From the NCBI GenBank assembly GCA_964449165.1, contig CAYVAT010000022.1, positions 1-52,116 of the forward strand: 52,116 nucleotides of DNA. Reading direction: 5' to 3'. The first letter of the stretch is position 1. Each line of letters starts with the position of its first letter. A program made the translations under genes and the position numbers. This DNA is from CAYSCW01 sp964449165. GTDB taxonomy: Bacteria; Acidobacteriota; Aminicenantia; Aminicenantales; Aminicenantaceae. Below, one piece after another: positions 26,386 through 34,748 of the stretch. Below the pieces are notes generated by a model. That model was not told the origin of the DNA. It worked only from the letters and a program-made list of their open reading frames with translations, and searched no databases.

Positions 26386-26708
26386 GGAGTGAGGTATTTT
26401 CGGGCACAGAAGAATAAGAATCACTAGCTTTCGATGTTTTACCCTAGTGTATGTCAGTAGGGTCCACTTAAAAAGCCCGAAATATTCAATAACTTATTGA
26501 TATTACTATAGATATATGATAAGCTGAAAGGGAAATTCAAGTTTCAGAAATATTCTCCGCTCTCTTCGGCCGCCATTTAGATCTTCCAAATAAAATCTCA
26601 TTTAGATATCTTCCCATGTGACAAATTCTGTTGACTAGCGCCGAAGCTATAGTAACACGATTGAAAAACAAAAATAGGAAATTCCAGGGGAAATCTCGAA
26701 AATCAGAG
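26386..26708. other. intergenic region with 36-bp repeat copy B
   Basis: No gene seen. The antisense ORF in this stretch overlaps the tRNA and is not credible. The region carries the second copy of the 36-bp repeat. Confidence 0.45.
26541..26576 (+). repeat. 36-bp dispersed repeat, copy B
   Basis: GTTTCAGAAATATTCTCCGC to TCTTCGGCCGCCAT; 34/36 identical to 23115-23150. Both copies lie in gene-free DNA on the same strand about 3.4 kb apart. Confidence 0.7.
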
Positions 26709-26782
26709 TGGCTGGGAAGCAGGGATTCGAACCCCGATTCCATGATCCAGAGTCATGTGTCCTGCCATTGGACGACTTCCCA
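26709..26782 (-). tRNA. tRNA-Gln (anticodon CTG), CCA encoded
   Basis: The minus strand folds as a cloverleaf: acceptor TGGGAAG pairs with CTTCCCA, D-arm with CCAATGGCAGG, anticodon stem CATGA/TCATG around loop CTCTGGA, T-arm GGGGTTCGAATCCC, then discriminator G and an encoded CCA. The U1-A72 pair is a usual glutamine feature. Confidence 0.93.
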
Positions 26783-26994
26783 GCAAGGTAGAAATGATAA
26801 TAAATAATGCCCGCTTTTTCAACCTCGGGGCATATTGTTAATCCTATTTCGGTTTGCTGTTTGTAATCCCTTCCGGGACATAAGCTAAGCTTTTATGTTT
26901 ATTCAAATTTTCAGGGTCTTATCATCACCTCTTCTTTGTTGTTTTTAAGTTATGTAGCTTATGCAAACCCAGCGCCGATGGATGGCGACATTTA

Positions 26995-27023
26995 TTGACT
27001 TGGTATAGGGATGATGATAAGAT
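26995..27023 (+). promoter_or_regulatory. possible sigma-70 promoter of the flippase-nrdR-hsp20-lon-thiL run
   Basis: TTGACT (26995-27000), 17 nt, TAAGAT (27018-27023). The predicted start point is about 6 nt upstream of the ATG at 27037 and no Shine-Dalgarno is visible. Confidence 0.4.
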
Positions 27024-27036
27024 TTCCGACTAAAAA

Positions 27037-28065
27037 ATGAAGAAGAACATCCTTCGCCTGGGAATCATCTTCTTTCTCACTGTTGTTTTTCTCTATTTTT
27101 TCTTCCGGAGTGTGGAATGGAAAGAAGTTTTCGGATATCTCACAGACGTCAACCTTGGTTTCTTCATCCTCATCATCTTCCTTGTTCCCGTTCACTTCTT
27201 AACACGTGCGATCCGATGGGAACTTCTCCTCCGGCATGAGAAAAGAAAGACCAGCTTTTTCAATCGTTTCGCAGCCAATGCAGTCGGCTTCACGGTCACC
27301 CTTATTTTCCCTGGAAGGCTGGGTGAGTTGGTCAAGCCCATATACCTGGCTCAGAAAGAGAAAATGAGAAAAGGATTTGTCTTGGGAACTGTTGTTGTCG
27401 AGCGAATTTTTGACATTTTCACCATGTGCTTCTTGTTAGGTGTTTTTCTCCTTGCCAAGCCTCTCTATTCCTCCTTTTTCCATGCTGATGCCGAGGTCTA
27501 CTCAAGTCTTTACCTCTGGGGTTTTGTGGGAGTTGCTTTTGCCTCTGCCATGCTCATCATCGCCCTATCCCTGTATTTTTTCAGAGAAAAGACCTTCTCG
27601 GTCATTTCTTTCCTGCTGAGGCCCTTTCCTGAAAGAATTTCAAGAAGAATTCTCGATATAGTCCATGAATTCATCGAAGGGCTGAAATTTTTTCACTCCT
27701 TCGGCAATCTTTTTGCCTATATCGGATTATCCTTTGTTGTCTGGTTGGCAATCATCTTTTATTATTGGATATTCTTTTTTGCTTATAATATTTATGTTCC
27801 TTACTTTCTCCTCTTTCCGTACGTTTTTCTCACCATGGTCGGCGCTTCAATTCCTACCCCAGGGATGGTAGGGGGATTCCACTATTTTAGCAAACTTGGT
27901 TTAACATCCCTCTTTCACATTGATGCCAACCTGGCCGTGAGTATGACCATCGTGGTTCATGCAATTCAGCTGGTGGTGACTTGTCTGTTGGGTTATGCTA
28001 TATTATGGAAAGAGGGAATTTCACTGTTTCAATTGAAGAAATTAGGAGAGGAAGCTGAACTATGA
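27037..28065 (+). CDS. LPG_synthase_TM / UPF0104 family membrane protein (flippase-like)
   Basis: 342 aa, about eight hydrophobic helices. Family features are visible: an ALRAIRWELLL-like loop (TRAIRWELLLRH at about 57-68), FPGRLGELVKPIYLA, VVERIFDIFTM and the C-terminal PTPGMVGGFHY motif. The family includes the membrane half of lysylphosphatidylglycerol synthase and dolichol-type flippase-like proteins; in this form without a synthase domain it probably moves or binds a lipid. It overlaps nrdR by four bases (ATGA). Confidence 0.88.
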   Translation: MKKNILRLGIIFFLTVVFLYFFFRSVEWKEVFGYLTDVNLGFFILIIFLVPVHFLTRAIRWELLLRHEKRKTSFFNRFAANAVGFTVTLIFPGRLGELVKPIYLAQKEKMRKGFVLGTVVVERIFDIFTMCFLLGVFLLAKPLYSSFFHADAEVYSSLYLWGFVGVAFASAMLIIALSLYFFREKTFSVISFLLRPFPERISRRILDIVHEFIEGLKFFHSFGNLFAYIGLSFVVWLAIIFYYWIFFFAYNIYVPYFLLFPYVFLTMVGASIPTPGMVGGFHYFSKLGLTSLFHIDANLAVSMTIVVHAIQLVVTCLLGYAILWKEGISLFQLKKLGEEAEL

Positions 28066-28517
28066 GATGTCCTTTTTGTGATCATCCAGAAAGCAAAGTT
28101 ATCGACTCCAGGGAAAGCAAGAATGGACTCCGAATCCGCCGTAGAAGAGAGTGTCTTTCCTGCGAGAGGCGATTCACCACCTATGAGAAAATCGAAGAAA
28201 TCCCCTATATGGTGGTTAAGAAGGACGGAAAACGACAGCCTTTCGATAGTCAGAAGCTTTTACGCGGCATGCTGAAGGCCTGCGAGAAAAGGCCTGTTCC
28301 CGTCTCCAAGCTTGAGGAGATCGTGGAAGAGGTGGAGACCATGCTTCAGGATCGCCCTGAAAAAGAGATGAACGCCTCTGAGGTTGGACGGTTCTTGATG
28401 AAAAAGCTCAAAGCTCTGGATAAAGTCGCTTACGTACGATTTGCCTCTGTCTACCGCGAATTCAAGGATGTTCTGGAATTCAAGCAGGAGTTAGAGAAGC
28501 TTCTCAAAGAGAAATAA
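28062..28517 (+). CDS. nrdR: transcriptional repressor NrdR
   Basis: 151 aa, standard length. N-terminal zinc ribbon C3, C6, C31, C34 is followed by an ATP-cone domain (about 46-136, starting VVKKDGKRQPFDSQKLLRGM). NrdR represses ribonucleotide reductase genes when dATP/ATP is bound and binds NrdR boxes; no pair of such boxes was seen in front of genes here. It overlaps the flippase gene by ATGA and the Hsp20 gene follows 12 nt later. Confidence 0.96.
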   Translation: MRCPFCDHPESKVIDSRESKNGLRIRRRRECLSCERRFTTYEKIEEIPYMVVKKDGKRQPFDSQKLLRGMLKACEKRPVPVSKLEEIVEEVETMLQDRPEKEMNASEVGRFLMKKLKALDKVAYVRFASVYREFKDVLEFKQELEKLLKEK

Positions 28518-28529
28518 ATCTGCTTTTCG

Positions 28530-28982
28530 ATGGTCAAAAAAATCAAACCAATCTCAAGAACCGATAAAATCGAAGCCGAAATCAACCGTATAGCGGCCGA
28601 GGTTTTCTTCCAGAAGAGAGAAATCTTCGGTCTGGATGAAATTTGGGTTCCCTGTGTGGACATATCGGAAAAGAAAGATGAGATCCTGGTAGAGATAGAG
28701 GTTCCCGGGGTAGGTCAGAAGGATATCAATATCCTGCTTCACAACAATCGGCTGGAGATAAGCGGTGTAAAGAAAGAGAAATTGTCCACGGGAAGGAAGA
28801 AATTCCTTCGGTTGGAACGAGAATACGGGCATTTCAGGCGCTATATTTTTTTCCCCAGTATAGTTATCCCCGATAAAGCAAAAGCTTCCCTCCAGAACGG
28901 CGTTTTAAGGATCGTTTTGAAAAAGTTTAAACGAGAAAGAGAAAAAGAGGTTGTGGTGAAAATCCATAAAGAACAGGAATAG
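28530..28982 (+). CDS. Hsp20/alpha-crystallin small heat-shock protein
   Basis: 150 aa. The alpha-crystallin domain spans about 45-140 (VDISEKKDEILVEIEVPGVGQKDI start, VLRIVLKKFK end with the usual I-x-L/V-type motif in strand 9). The N-terminus is short and helical. It acts as an ATP-independent holdase. The start has no strong Shine-Dalgarno but directly follows nrdR. It sits directly ahead of lon, so chaperone and protease are likely co-expressed. Confidence 0.92.
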   Translation: MVKKIKPISRTDKIEAEINRIAAEVFFQKREIFGLDEIWVPCVDISEKKDEILVEIEVPGVGQKDINILLHNNRLEISGVKKEKLSTGRKKFLRLEREYGHFRRYIFFPSIVIPDKAKASLQNGVLRIVLKKFKREREKEVVVKIHKEQE

Positions 28983-28997
28983 AGAAGGAGAAGAGAA

Positions 28998-31373
28998 ATG
29001 GCTATTAACAACAACGATACAGATCAATTCGAAGATATTACTGGAGAAGGCAACCAGAAGCTTCACATCCCCAAGGAATTGCCTGTACTCATGCTCAGAG
29101 ATATCGTGGTTTTTCCGTACATGGTCGTCCCCTTATTCGTGGGTAGGGAAAAATCCAAAAATGCCATTGACAAGGCTCTCTCTTCTGACCGGATGATTCT
29201 TCTTTTGACCCAGAAGAACATGGAAATTGAGGAGCCAAAAAGGGAAGATATCTATGAGGTGGGAACTGTTGCCTTGATCATGAGGATGCTCAAGCTACCT
29301 GATGGGCGAGTCAGAATCCTTGCCCAGGGATTGATACGAGCCGGAATCAAGAATCTTGAAGAAAATAAGCCTCTCTACTCAGCCAAAGTGGAAATCATCC
29401 ATGAGCCAGAGGAGGCCGAAAAGACCATCGAAATTGAAGCTCTGATCAGGAACGTACGTTCCGGGTTGGATAAGGCTTCTTCTCTGGGAAAGAACATTGC
29501 GCCTGAGGTTTTGATCATTGCCACCAATGTGGAAGAGCCGGGAAGGCTGGCTGATTTGGCCGCGGCTAACCTGGAATTAAAGGTCAAAGAGGCTCAGGAA
29601 ATATTGGAATTAGATAATCCTGTCAAAAGGTTAAAGAAAGTCTACGAACTTCTGACCAAGGAGCTTGAACTTCTGGATGTTCAGTCGAAGATCTCAAGTG
29701 AGGCCAAAGGAGAGATGGAAAAACTTCAGAAACAGTACTTTCTTCGTCAGCAGATGAAAGCTATCCAGAAAGAGCTCGGCGAGGACAGTGAAATCCAGGA
29801 AGAGATCAAAGGCTATAAAGAAAAATTGAAGAAGCTCAAAATTACCAGCGATGTTAAGGAAGAGCTGGAAAAGCAGATTAGCCGTCTTTCCCGCATGCAT
29901 CCTGAATCGGCAGAAACAGCCGTTGTCCGTAATTATCTGGACTGGATGTTCGATCTTCCCTGGAATAAAACCACAGTGGACAACCTTAATCTCCACAAAG
30001 CCTTAACGATTCTCGATGAAGATCATTATGGATTAGAAAAAGTTAAAGAGAGGATCGTGGAATACCTCGGAGTCAAGAAGCTTTCTAAGAGGATAAAAGG
30101 TCCTATCCTGTGTTTTGTCGGACCTCCAGGAGTGGGGAAAACCTCCCTCGGCCGCTCCATAGCCAGAGCCTTGGGACGGAAATTCGTCCGCATTTCATTA
30201 GGAGGCGTGCGTGATGAGGCAGAAATAAGGGGGCATAGACGCACATATGTGGGAGCCATGCCGGGAAAAATCGTTCAGGAGTTGAGGCGCTGCCACTCGA
30301 ATAATCCCGTGTTCATGATGGACGAAGTTGATAAAATCGGCGCGGATTTCAGGGGTGACCCCTCCTCCGCGCTTCTTGAGGTTCTGGATCCAGAACAAAA
30401 CTATGCTTTCCGCGATCACTATCTTGGCGTGCCGTTTGACCTCTCCAAGGTCATGTTCATCACCACTGCAAATATCCTGGATCCCATTCAGCCTGCCTTT
30501 CGAGACAGGATGGAAATCCTGCACCTTCCTGGCTACACCGAGGAGGAGAAGCTTCAGATTGCCTTTCGCCATTTGATTCCCAAACAGATAAAGGAGAATG
30601 CTCTCAATCCGAAGCTCATTTCTTTCACCAAAGGAGCTATCAAAAAGATTATTTCACTCTTTACCAGAGAGGCAGGAGTCAGGAATCTGGAAAGAGAGAT
30701 TGCCTCTGTATGCAGGAAGGTAGCCCGGAGAGTAGCCGAAGGCAAGAGGGATAAAACCACGATCGCCTCTAGGAATATAGAGAGTTATCTTGGCCCTCCC
30801 AAAATATTCAAAGATCAAGTCTTGCATAAGGATCAAGTGGGCGTGGCCACAGGAGTGGCATGGACAGTGACCGGAGGGGATATCCTTTTCGTCGAGGCCT
30901 CCCGGATGAAAGGCAAAGGGAATCTCTCACTGACAGGTTCTTTGGGGGATGTGATGAAGGAGTCTGCACAGGCTGCTTTGAGCTTTGCGCGGGCTCATGC
31001 CGAGGAATTTGGCATCGATGGCAGGATATTTTCTACCAGTGACTTCCACGTCCATATACCGGAAGGCGCTATTCCCAAGGATGGACCCTCGGCAGGAGTC
31101 ACTATCGCGACTGCTATCATTTCCATCTGCACCGGAAGGAAAGTAAAGTGGGATGTGGCCATGACCGGAGAAATCACCTTAAGAGGAAATATTCTTCCTG
31201 TGGGAGGGATAAAGGAGAAAGTCTTGGCTGCTCAGAGAGCCGGGGTGAAGAAGATTATCATACCCAAGCCAAACAAGAAAGATCTGATCGATATCCCCCA
31301 AAAGATTAAGAAAGAGATGAAATTCATCTTTGTCGAGGAGATCAAAGAGGTTTTCGACAACGCCCTCGGATGA
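28998..31373 (+). CDS. lon: ATP-dependent protease Lon
   Basis: 791 aa, normal length. The N-terminal LON domain (about 27-215) is followed by a coiled-coil middle, the AAA+ module with Walker A GPPGVGKT (about 375-382) and Walker B VFMMDEVDKIG, and the protease domain with catalytic Ser698 in DGPSAG and Lys741 in GGIKEK, 43 residues apart as in E. coli Lon. AGAAGGAG precedes the ATG. It degrades misfolded and regulatory proteins in the cytoplasm. ATGA overlap with thiL. Confidence 0.98.
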   Translation: MAINNNDTDQFEDITGEGNQKLHIPKELPVLMLRDIVVFPYMVVPLFVGREKSKNAIDKALSSDRMILLLTQKNMEIEEPKREDIYEVGTVALIMRMLKLPDGRVRILAQGLIRAGIKNLEENKPLYSAKVEIIHEPEEAEKTIEIEALIRNVRSGLDKASSLGKNIAPEVLIIATNVEEPGRLADLAAANLELKVKEAQEILELDNPVKRLKKVYELLTKELELLDVQSKISSEAKGEMEKLQKQYFLRQQMKAIQKELGEDSEIQEEIKGYKEKLKKLKITSDVKEELEKQISRLSRMHPESAETAVVRNYLDWMFDLPWNKTTVDNLNLHKALTILDEDHYGLEKVKERIVEYLGVKKLSKRIKGPILCFVGPPGVGKTSLGRSIARALGRKFVRISLGGVRDEAEIRGHRRTYVGAMPGKIVQELRRCHSNNPVFMMDEVDKIGADFRGDPSSALLEVLDPEQNYAFRDHYLGVPFDLSKVMFITTANILDPIQPAFRDRMEILHLPGYTEEEKLQIAFRHLIPKQIKENALNPKLISFTKGAIKKIISLFTREAGVRNLEREIASVCRKVARRVAEGKRDKTTIASRNIESYLGPPKIFKDQVLHKDQVGVATGVAWTVTGGDILFVEASRMKGKGNLSLTGSLGDVMKESAQAALSFARAHAEEFGIDGRIFSTSDFHVHIPEGAIPKDGPSAGVTIATAIISICTGRKVKWDVAMTGEITLRGNILPVGGIKEKVLAAQRAGVKKIIIPKPNKKDLIDIPQKIKKEMKFIFVEEIKEVFDNALG

Positions 31374-32341
31374 AACTTAAGCGATTAAGCGAAGGCGAAC
31401 TGATCTCAGCTATAAGAAAAGACTTTTCCAAAAAACACCCTGGACTCATCTTGGGTATTGGAGATGATGCGGCAGTTGTCAAAGTCGGGAAGATACAACT
31501 TATCTACACCAAGGATTTATTGATTGAGGATATTCATTTCATCACATCCTATCAGCCTGCTTATTTCTTGGGTCGAAAAAGCCTGAACATCAACCTCAGC
31601 GATATCGCTGCCATGGGGGGAAAGCCTAGATACGCTCTTTTGGGATTGGGCGTGCCTTCAGGATCTGAGAAGAGATGGCTGGAGGAATTTTTTTCGGGCT
31701 TTCAATCTGCAGCTAAGGAGAGCAGGGTAGCTCTTGTGGGAGGGGATATTTCTCAGGCAGGAAAGATCACTATCTCTGTGACAATCGTCGGTGAAGGGAA
31801 GAATATCATCAAGAGAAGCGGAGCCAGGCCTGGTCACCATCTCTATGTTTCAGGCACACTGGGAAACGCAAAACAGGGCCTGCTTCTTCTCAGGAAAGGC
31901 TACAGTTTAGGCAAGGATAAGAAAGCCGATCCTCTGCTCAAGGCTTTTTTGGATCCACTCCCTTCACTAGCCCTCGGACAGGATCTCTCAAGATGGAGGC
32001 TTGCTTCATCCATGATTGATCTCAGCGATGGGTTATCTGTTGATCTATCCCATCTCTGCCAGGAAAGCGGATGCGGGGCAGAGATCTACGAGCGAAACTT
32101 GCCTCTTTCGCCTGAATTGTGCATCTGGCAGAGAAATTGTTTTGATTTTGCCCTCCATGGCGGGGAAGATTACCAGCTTCTTTTTACGGTTCCTCCCCAA
32201 AAAATTAAATCTATCCTTAGACTGCAACAAAGATACTCAATAACCCACATCGGCCTGATGAAGGAAGAGAAGAAAATCCATCTTGTTGATAGGAAAGGAA
32301 AAAGAAAGCTGTTGGAGATAAAAGGGTATCAGCATTTCTGA
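31370..32341 (+). CDS. thiL: thiamine-monophosphate kinase
   Basis: 323 aa. AIR-synthase-type fold with GIGDDAAVV near residue 30, the TKDLLIEDIHF motif, NLSDIAAMGGKPRYALLGLGVP and the C-terminal SMIDLSDGLSVDL, HGGEDYQLLF. It phosphorylates thiamine monophosphate to the diphosphate cofactor. It overlaps lon by ATGA; no TPP riboswitch is visible upstream, so its expression follows the lon operon. Confidence 0.95.
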   Translation: MKLKRLSEGELISAIRKDFSKKHPGLILGIGDDAAVVKVGKIQLIYTKDLLIEDIHFITSYQPAYFLGRKSLNINLSDIAAMGGKPRYALLGLGVPSGSEKRWLEEFFSGFQSAAKESRVALVGGDISQAGKITISVTIVGEGKNIIKRSGARPGHHLYVSGTLGNAKQGLLLLRKGYSLGKDKKADPLLKAFLDPLPSLALGQDLSRWRLASSMIDLSDGLSVDLSHLCQESGCGAEIYERNLPLSPELCIWQRNCFDFALHGGEDYQLLFTVPPQKIKSILRLQQRYSITHIGLMKEEKKIHLVDRKGKRKLLEIKGYQHF

Positions 32342-32353
32342 TTCTGCAATGGG

Positions 32354-32429
32354 GCGTCAGTTCCTATCCTTCCTTGCCAAGACCCTCCCACCCCCCACTA
32401 TGGGCTTCGGAAGGACAGGAACCGCCGCC
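32354..32429 (+). repeat. intergenic palindromic repeat, copy 2
   Basis: Arms GCGTCAGTTCCTATCCTTCC and GGAAGGACAGGAACCGCCGC are complementary with few mismatches; the loop holds GACCCTCCCACCCCCCACTA and TGGGCTTC, identical to copy 4. Confidence 0.85.
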
Positions 32430-32453
32430 CTATGGGAACAATCTTGAAAAAAA

Positions 32454-32529
32454 GCGTCGGTTCCCTTCCATCTTCTCCATGACTCTCCTCACCCCCCTGC
32501 CATGGGCTTCGAATGAACAGGAACCGGCG
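32454..32529 (+). repeat. intergenic palindromic repeat, copy 3
   Basis: Arms GCGTCGGTTCCCTTCCATC and GAATGAACAGGAACCGGCG; loop ACTCTCCTCACCCCCCTGCC and ATGGGCTTC. Follows copy 2 by 24 nt in the same orientation. Confidence 0.8.
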
Positions 32530-32593
32530 TTGTGACTTATTATGTCCCTCTTCACTAGCTATCATAGAAATGTTCATTTTTTCCTATATAAGG

Positions 32594-32620
32594 TTGACAA
32601 AAACAGCAAAATTTTATAAT
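32594..32620 (+). promoter_or_regulatory. sigma-70-like promoter of the FadL-type porin gene
   Basis: Consensus TTGACA (32594-32599) and consensus TATAAT (32615-32620), but with a 15-nt spacer, shorter than ideal. The start codon is about 49 nt downstream with AGGAGGG before it. Confidence 0.55.
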
Positions 32621-32668
32621 TCATATTAAACATACGAGAAAAAAATGCCTTGGAGTAAGGAGGGACTC

Positions 32669-33877
32669 ATGAAACGCTGTCCTTTGATTTTCGGCCTTGC
32701 CTTTTTTATGATAGTTTCCGGGCTCTGGGCAGGGGGATGGAACAACACATTGATGGGTGCAAGAGCCATGGCTCTTGGAGGGGCTTTTGCAGGCCTGGCG
32801 GATGACCCCAGTGCGATTTACCACAACCCGGCAGGTGTTGTTTTTCAGAATGAAAACTTCAATTTTTCCGTGGATGGATTCTATATCTGGCCTGTTCACG
32901 ACTTCACCACAAACCTGGGTATCAATGCGCAGAGTAAATTTAACAGCGCACTTCCGCAAATCTTTTTCACCTACAGGATGAACGAGAGAGTAACCATTGG
33001 TTTCGGAGCCTATGTTCCATACGCGGGAGCAGGAGTGGATTGGAAAAGAGCAGACCTGGGTGTTCCCCTTAAATCCTCAATGGCTGTCATCTCTTTAACT
33101 CCTTCCATCGCTTATCAAGTTAACGAGAAACTATCGGTGGGGATAAACCTGAATTTTTATCGGGGAATATTAGATTTGAAAACCGAGATGGAAAGCTTCG
33201 GTCCCATAAGCAGTGAGGAGAGCGGTTCTTCCATCACAGCTGGTTTTGGCCTGATGTATCGCCCATCAGAGAGAATAGGTATTGGATTAAGCGTCAGAGG
33301 GCCTGCTAACATGAATCTTTCGGGGAAAACATCCATAACCTCTTTCCTTCCAGGCCTTGGAACACTCAACCTTAAACTCGATTCTGAGACAAGATTTAAG
33401 CTTCCCTGGGATTTAGAGTTGGGATTTTCCTATAGAGCAGCTGATAATCTTGTGCTTACAGCGGGAGCCCAGTATACCATGTGGTCAATCCTGGATGAAG
33501 TGGAAAAAACAATCAAGAATGTTCCTGTCATCGGTGATCTCAAGGAAGTTGAGGACTTGAATTTTAATAATATTTTAATTTTGCATGCAGGGCTGGAATA
33601 TGTCCTCCCTGGAGGAATTGCCCTTCGTGGTGGTGTGGGATTAGACCGTTATGCCTCCCCTGAACAAACTCTTAGTCCCACAAACATAGATGTGAACAAA
33701 GTCAGCCTTATCGGAGGAATTGGGTACAGAACAGGGAGAACCCAGATAGATTTTGTCTATATCCATGCTCAAGGGAAAGAGAGAGAAAAGACCACCACTC
33801 AGTACGGATTCCCTCTCGTGGAGAGATTCAACCTCAATGTGAGTGTTATCGGAATGGGAATTACTTTTTCTTTCTAA
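32669..33877 (+). CDS. FadL/OmpP1-type outer membrane beta-barrel protein
   Basis: 402 aa from ATG 32669, chosen because AGGAGGG lies 4 nt upstream and it starts a signal peptide (MKRCPLIFGLAFFMIVSGLWA). The mature N-terminus has the FadL hallmark: GARAMALGGAFAGLADDPSA followed by YHNPAG. The remainder alternates short amphipathic strands and ends in Phe (GITFSF), as expected of an outer membrane barrel. The family takes up hydrophobic compounds such as fatty acids or aromatics. Convergent with dapF. Confidence 0.92.
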   Translation: MKRCPLIFGLAFFMIVSGLWAGGWNNTLMGARAMALGGAFAGLADDPSAIYHNPAGVVFQNENFNFSVDGFYIWPVHDFTTNLGINAQSKFNSALPQIFFTYRMNERVTIGFGAYVPYAGAGVDWKRADLGVPLKSSMAVISLTPSIAYQVNEKLSVGINLNFYRGILDLKTEMESFGPISSEESGSSITAGFGLMYRPSERIGIGLSVRGPANMNLSGKTSITSFLPGLGTLNLKLDSETRFKLPWDLELGFSYRAADNLVLTAGAQYTMWSILDEVEKTIKNVPVIGDLKEVEDLNFNNILILHAGLEYVLPGGIALRGGVGLDRYASPEQTLSPTNIDVNKVSLIGGIGYRTGRTQIDFVYIHAQGKEREKTTTQYGFPLVERFNLNVSVIGMGITFSF

Positions 33878-33902
33878 TATCTAAGTTTTATAAGGGAAGC
33901 TG

Positions 33903-34748
33903 CTAAGAGAGAAAATTCCCTTCAAAGACGATCTCCGAAGGGCCTGTCTGATAGATTTCCTCTTTTTTCCACTCCACTGTCAGATTTCCCATGCTCGTTT
34001 TTACCTTAACCTTTTTCCCTGTCATATTTTTCAGGATGGAAGCCACTGCAGCGGCGCAGGCACCACTTCCGGAAGAGAGCGTCTCTCCCACTCCTCTTTC
34101 CCAGAAGAGCACTTCAGTCTCTTTCTTGTTCAGCACTCTGATAAATTCGATATTCGTTCTTTTGGGAAAGAAGGGGTGTGATTCGATTTCTCGCCCCAAT
34201 TGATGCCATTCGAGCCGGGAGGGGAAGCGGTCAACAAAGATAGAACAATGGGGATTGCCCAGAGAGACTACTGTGATAGGGTAAATCTTTTGATTGATGG
34301 AAAGGGGGTAATCGATGATTTTGTTGTGTAAGGTTCCGTCATCAAAAGGGATTTCTTCGGATTTGAGGCGAGGTTTTCCCATGTCAATTTTCAGCAGAAA
34401 GAGATTTTTTTTCCACTCGATGAGGTCACACTCTCTTTCCCCGGCGGTTGTGGAAAACACGATAGAAGGGGAGTCGATTTTTTTCTGGTGATAAAGGGCG
34501 GCAGCGGCACACCGGAGACCGTTTCCTGAGACTTCAGCCTCGGTTCCGTCTGCATTGAAGATGCGGAAGTTGACCAGACCTTCTTTCTTGTTCCTGACAG
34601 AAATAAGGAGCAGTCCGTCTGCTCCTACTCCTGTATGGCGGTCACAGACACGCTGAGCGAGTTTACCTATTTCGGCAAGACGTTTTTTCTTTGGGAGATC
34701 GATAATCAGGAAGTCGTTTCCCAAAGAATGGACTTTTATGAATTTCAT
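33903..34748 (-). CDS. dapF: diaminopimelate epimerase
   Basis: 281 aa. Both catalytic cysteines are present in their motifs: Cys80 in SGNGLRC and Cys231 in SSGSGAC; the ERGVGET stretch precedes the second. It converts LL- to meso-diaminopimelate for lysine and peptidoglycan. The ATG directly abuts the HtrA stop codon (no spacer), so translation is probably coupled. Confidence 0.97.
   Translation of the reverse strand: MKFIKVHSLGNDFLIIDLPKKKRLAEIGKLAQRVCDRHTGVGADGLLLISVRNKKEGLVNFRIFNADGTEAEVSGNGLRCAAAALYHQKKIDSPSIVFSTTAGERECDLIEWKKNLFLLKIDMGKPRLKSEEIPFDDGTLHNKIIDYPLSINQKIYPITVVSLGNPHCSIFVDRFPSRLEWHQLGREIESHPFFPKRTNIEFIRVLNKKETEVLFWERGVGETLSSGSGACAAAVASILKNMTGKKVKVKTSMGNLTVEWKKEEIYQTGPSEIVFEGNFLS

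Larger units (their letters stand above)
32342..32668. other. intergenic region with two palindromic repeat copies and a promoter
   Basis: Between thiL and the porin gene: two copies of the palindromic repeat in direct order (32354-32429 and 32454-32529) and a sigma-70-like promoter at 32594-32620. No ORF of note. Confidence 0.6.

Noticed and set aside
26537..26743. 68-codon minus-strand frame across the tRNA-Gln end
   Set aside because: Overlaps the tRNA 3' half and the repeat; no ribosome binding site.
33892..33922. AAGGGAA/TTCCCTT stem between convergent porin and dapF genes
   Set aside because: Seven-bp stem with a 17-nt loop and no T-tract; weak as a terminator.
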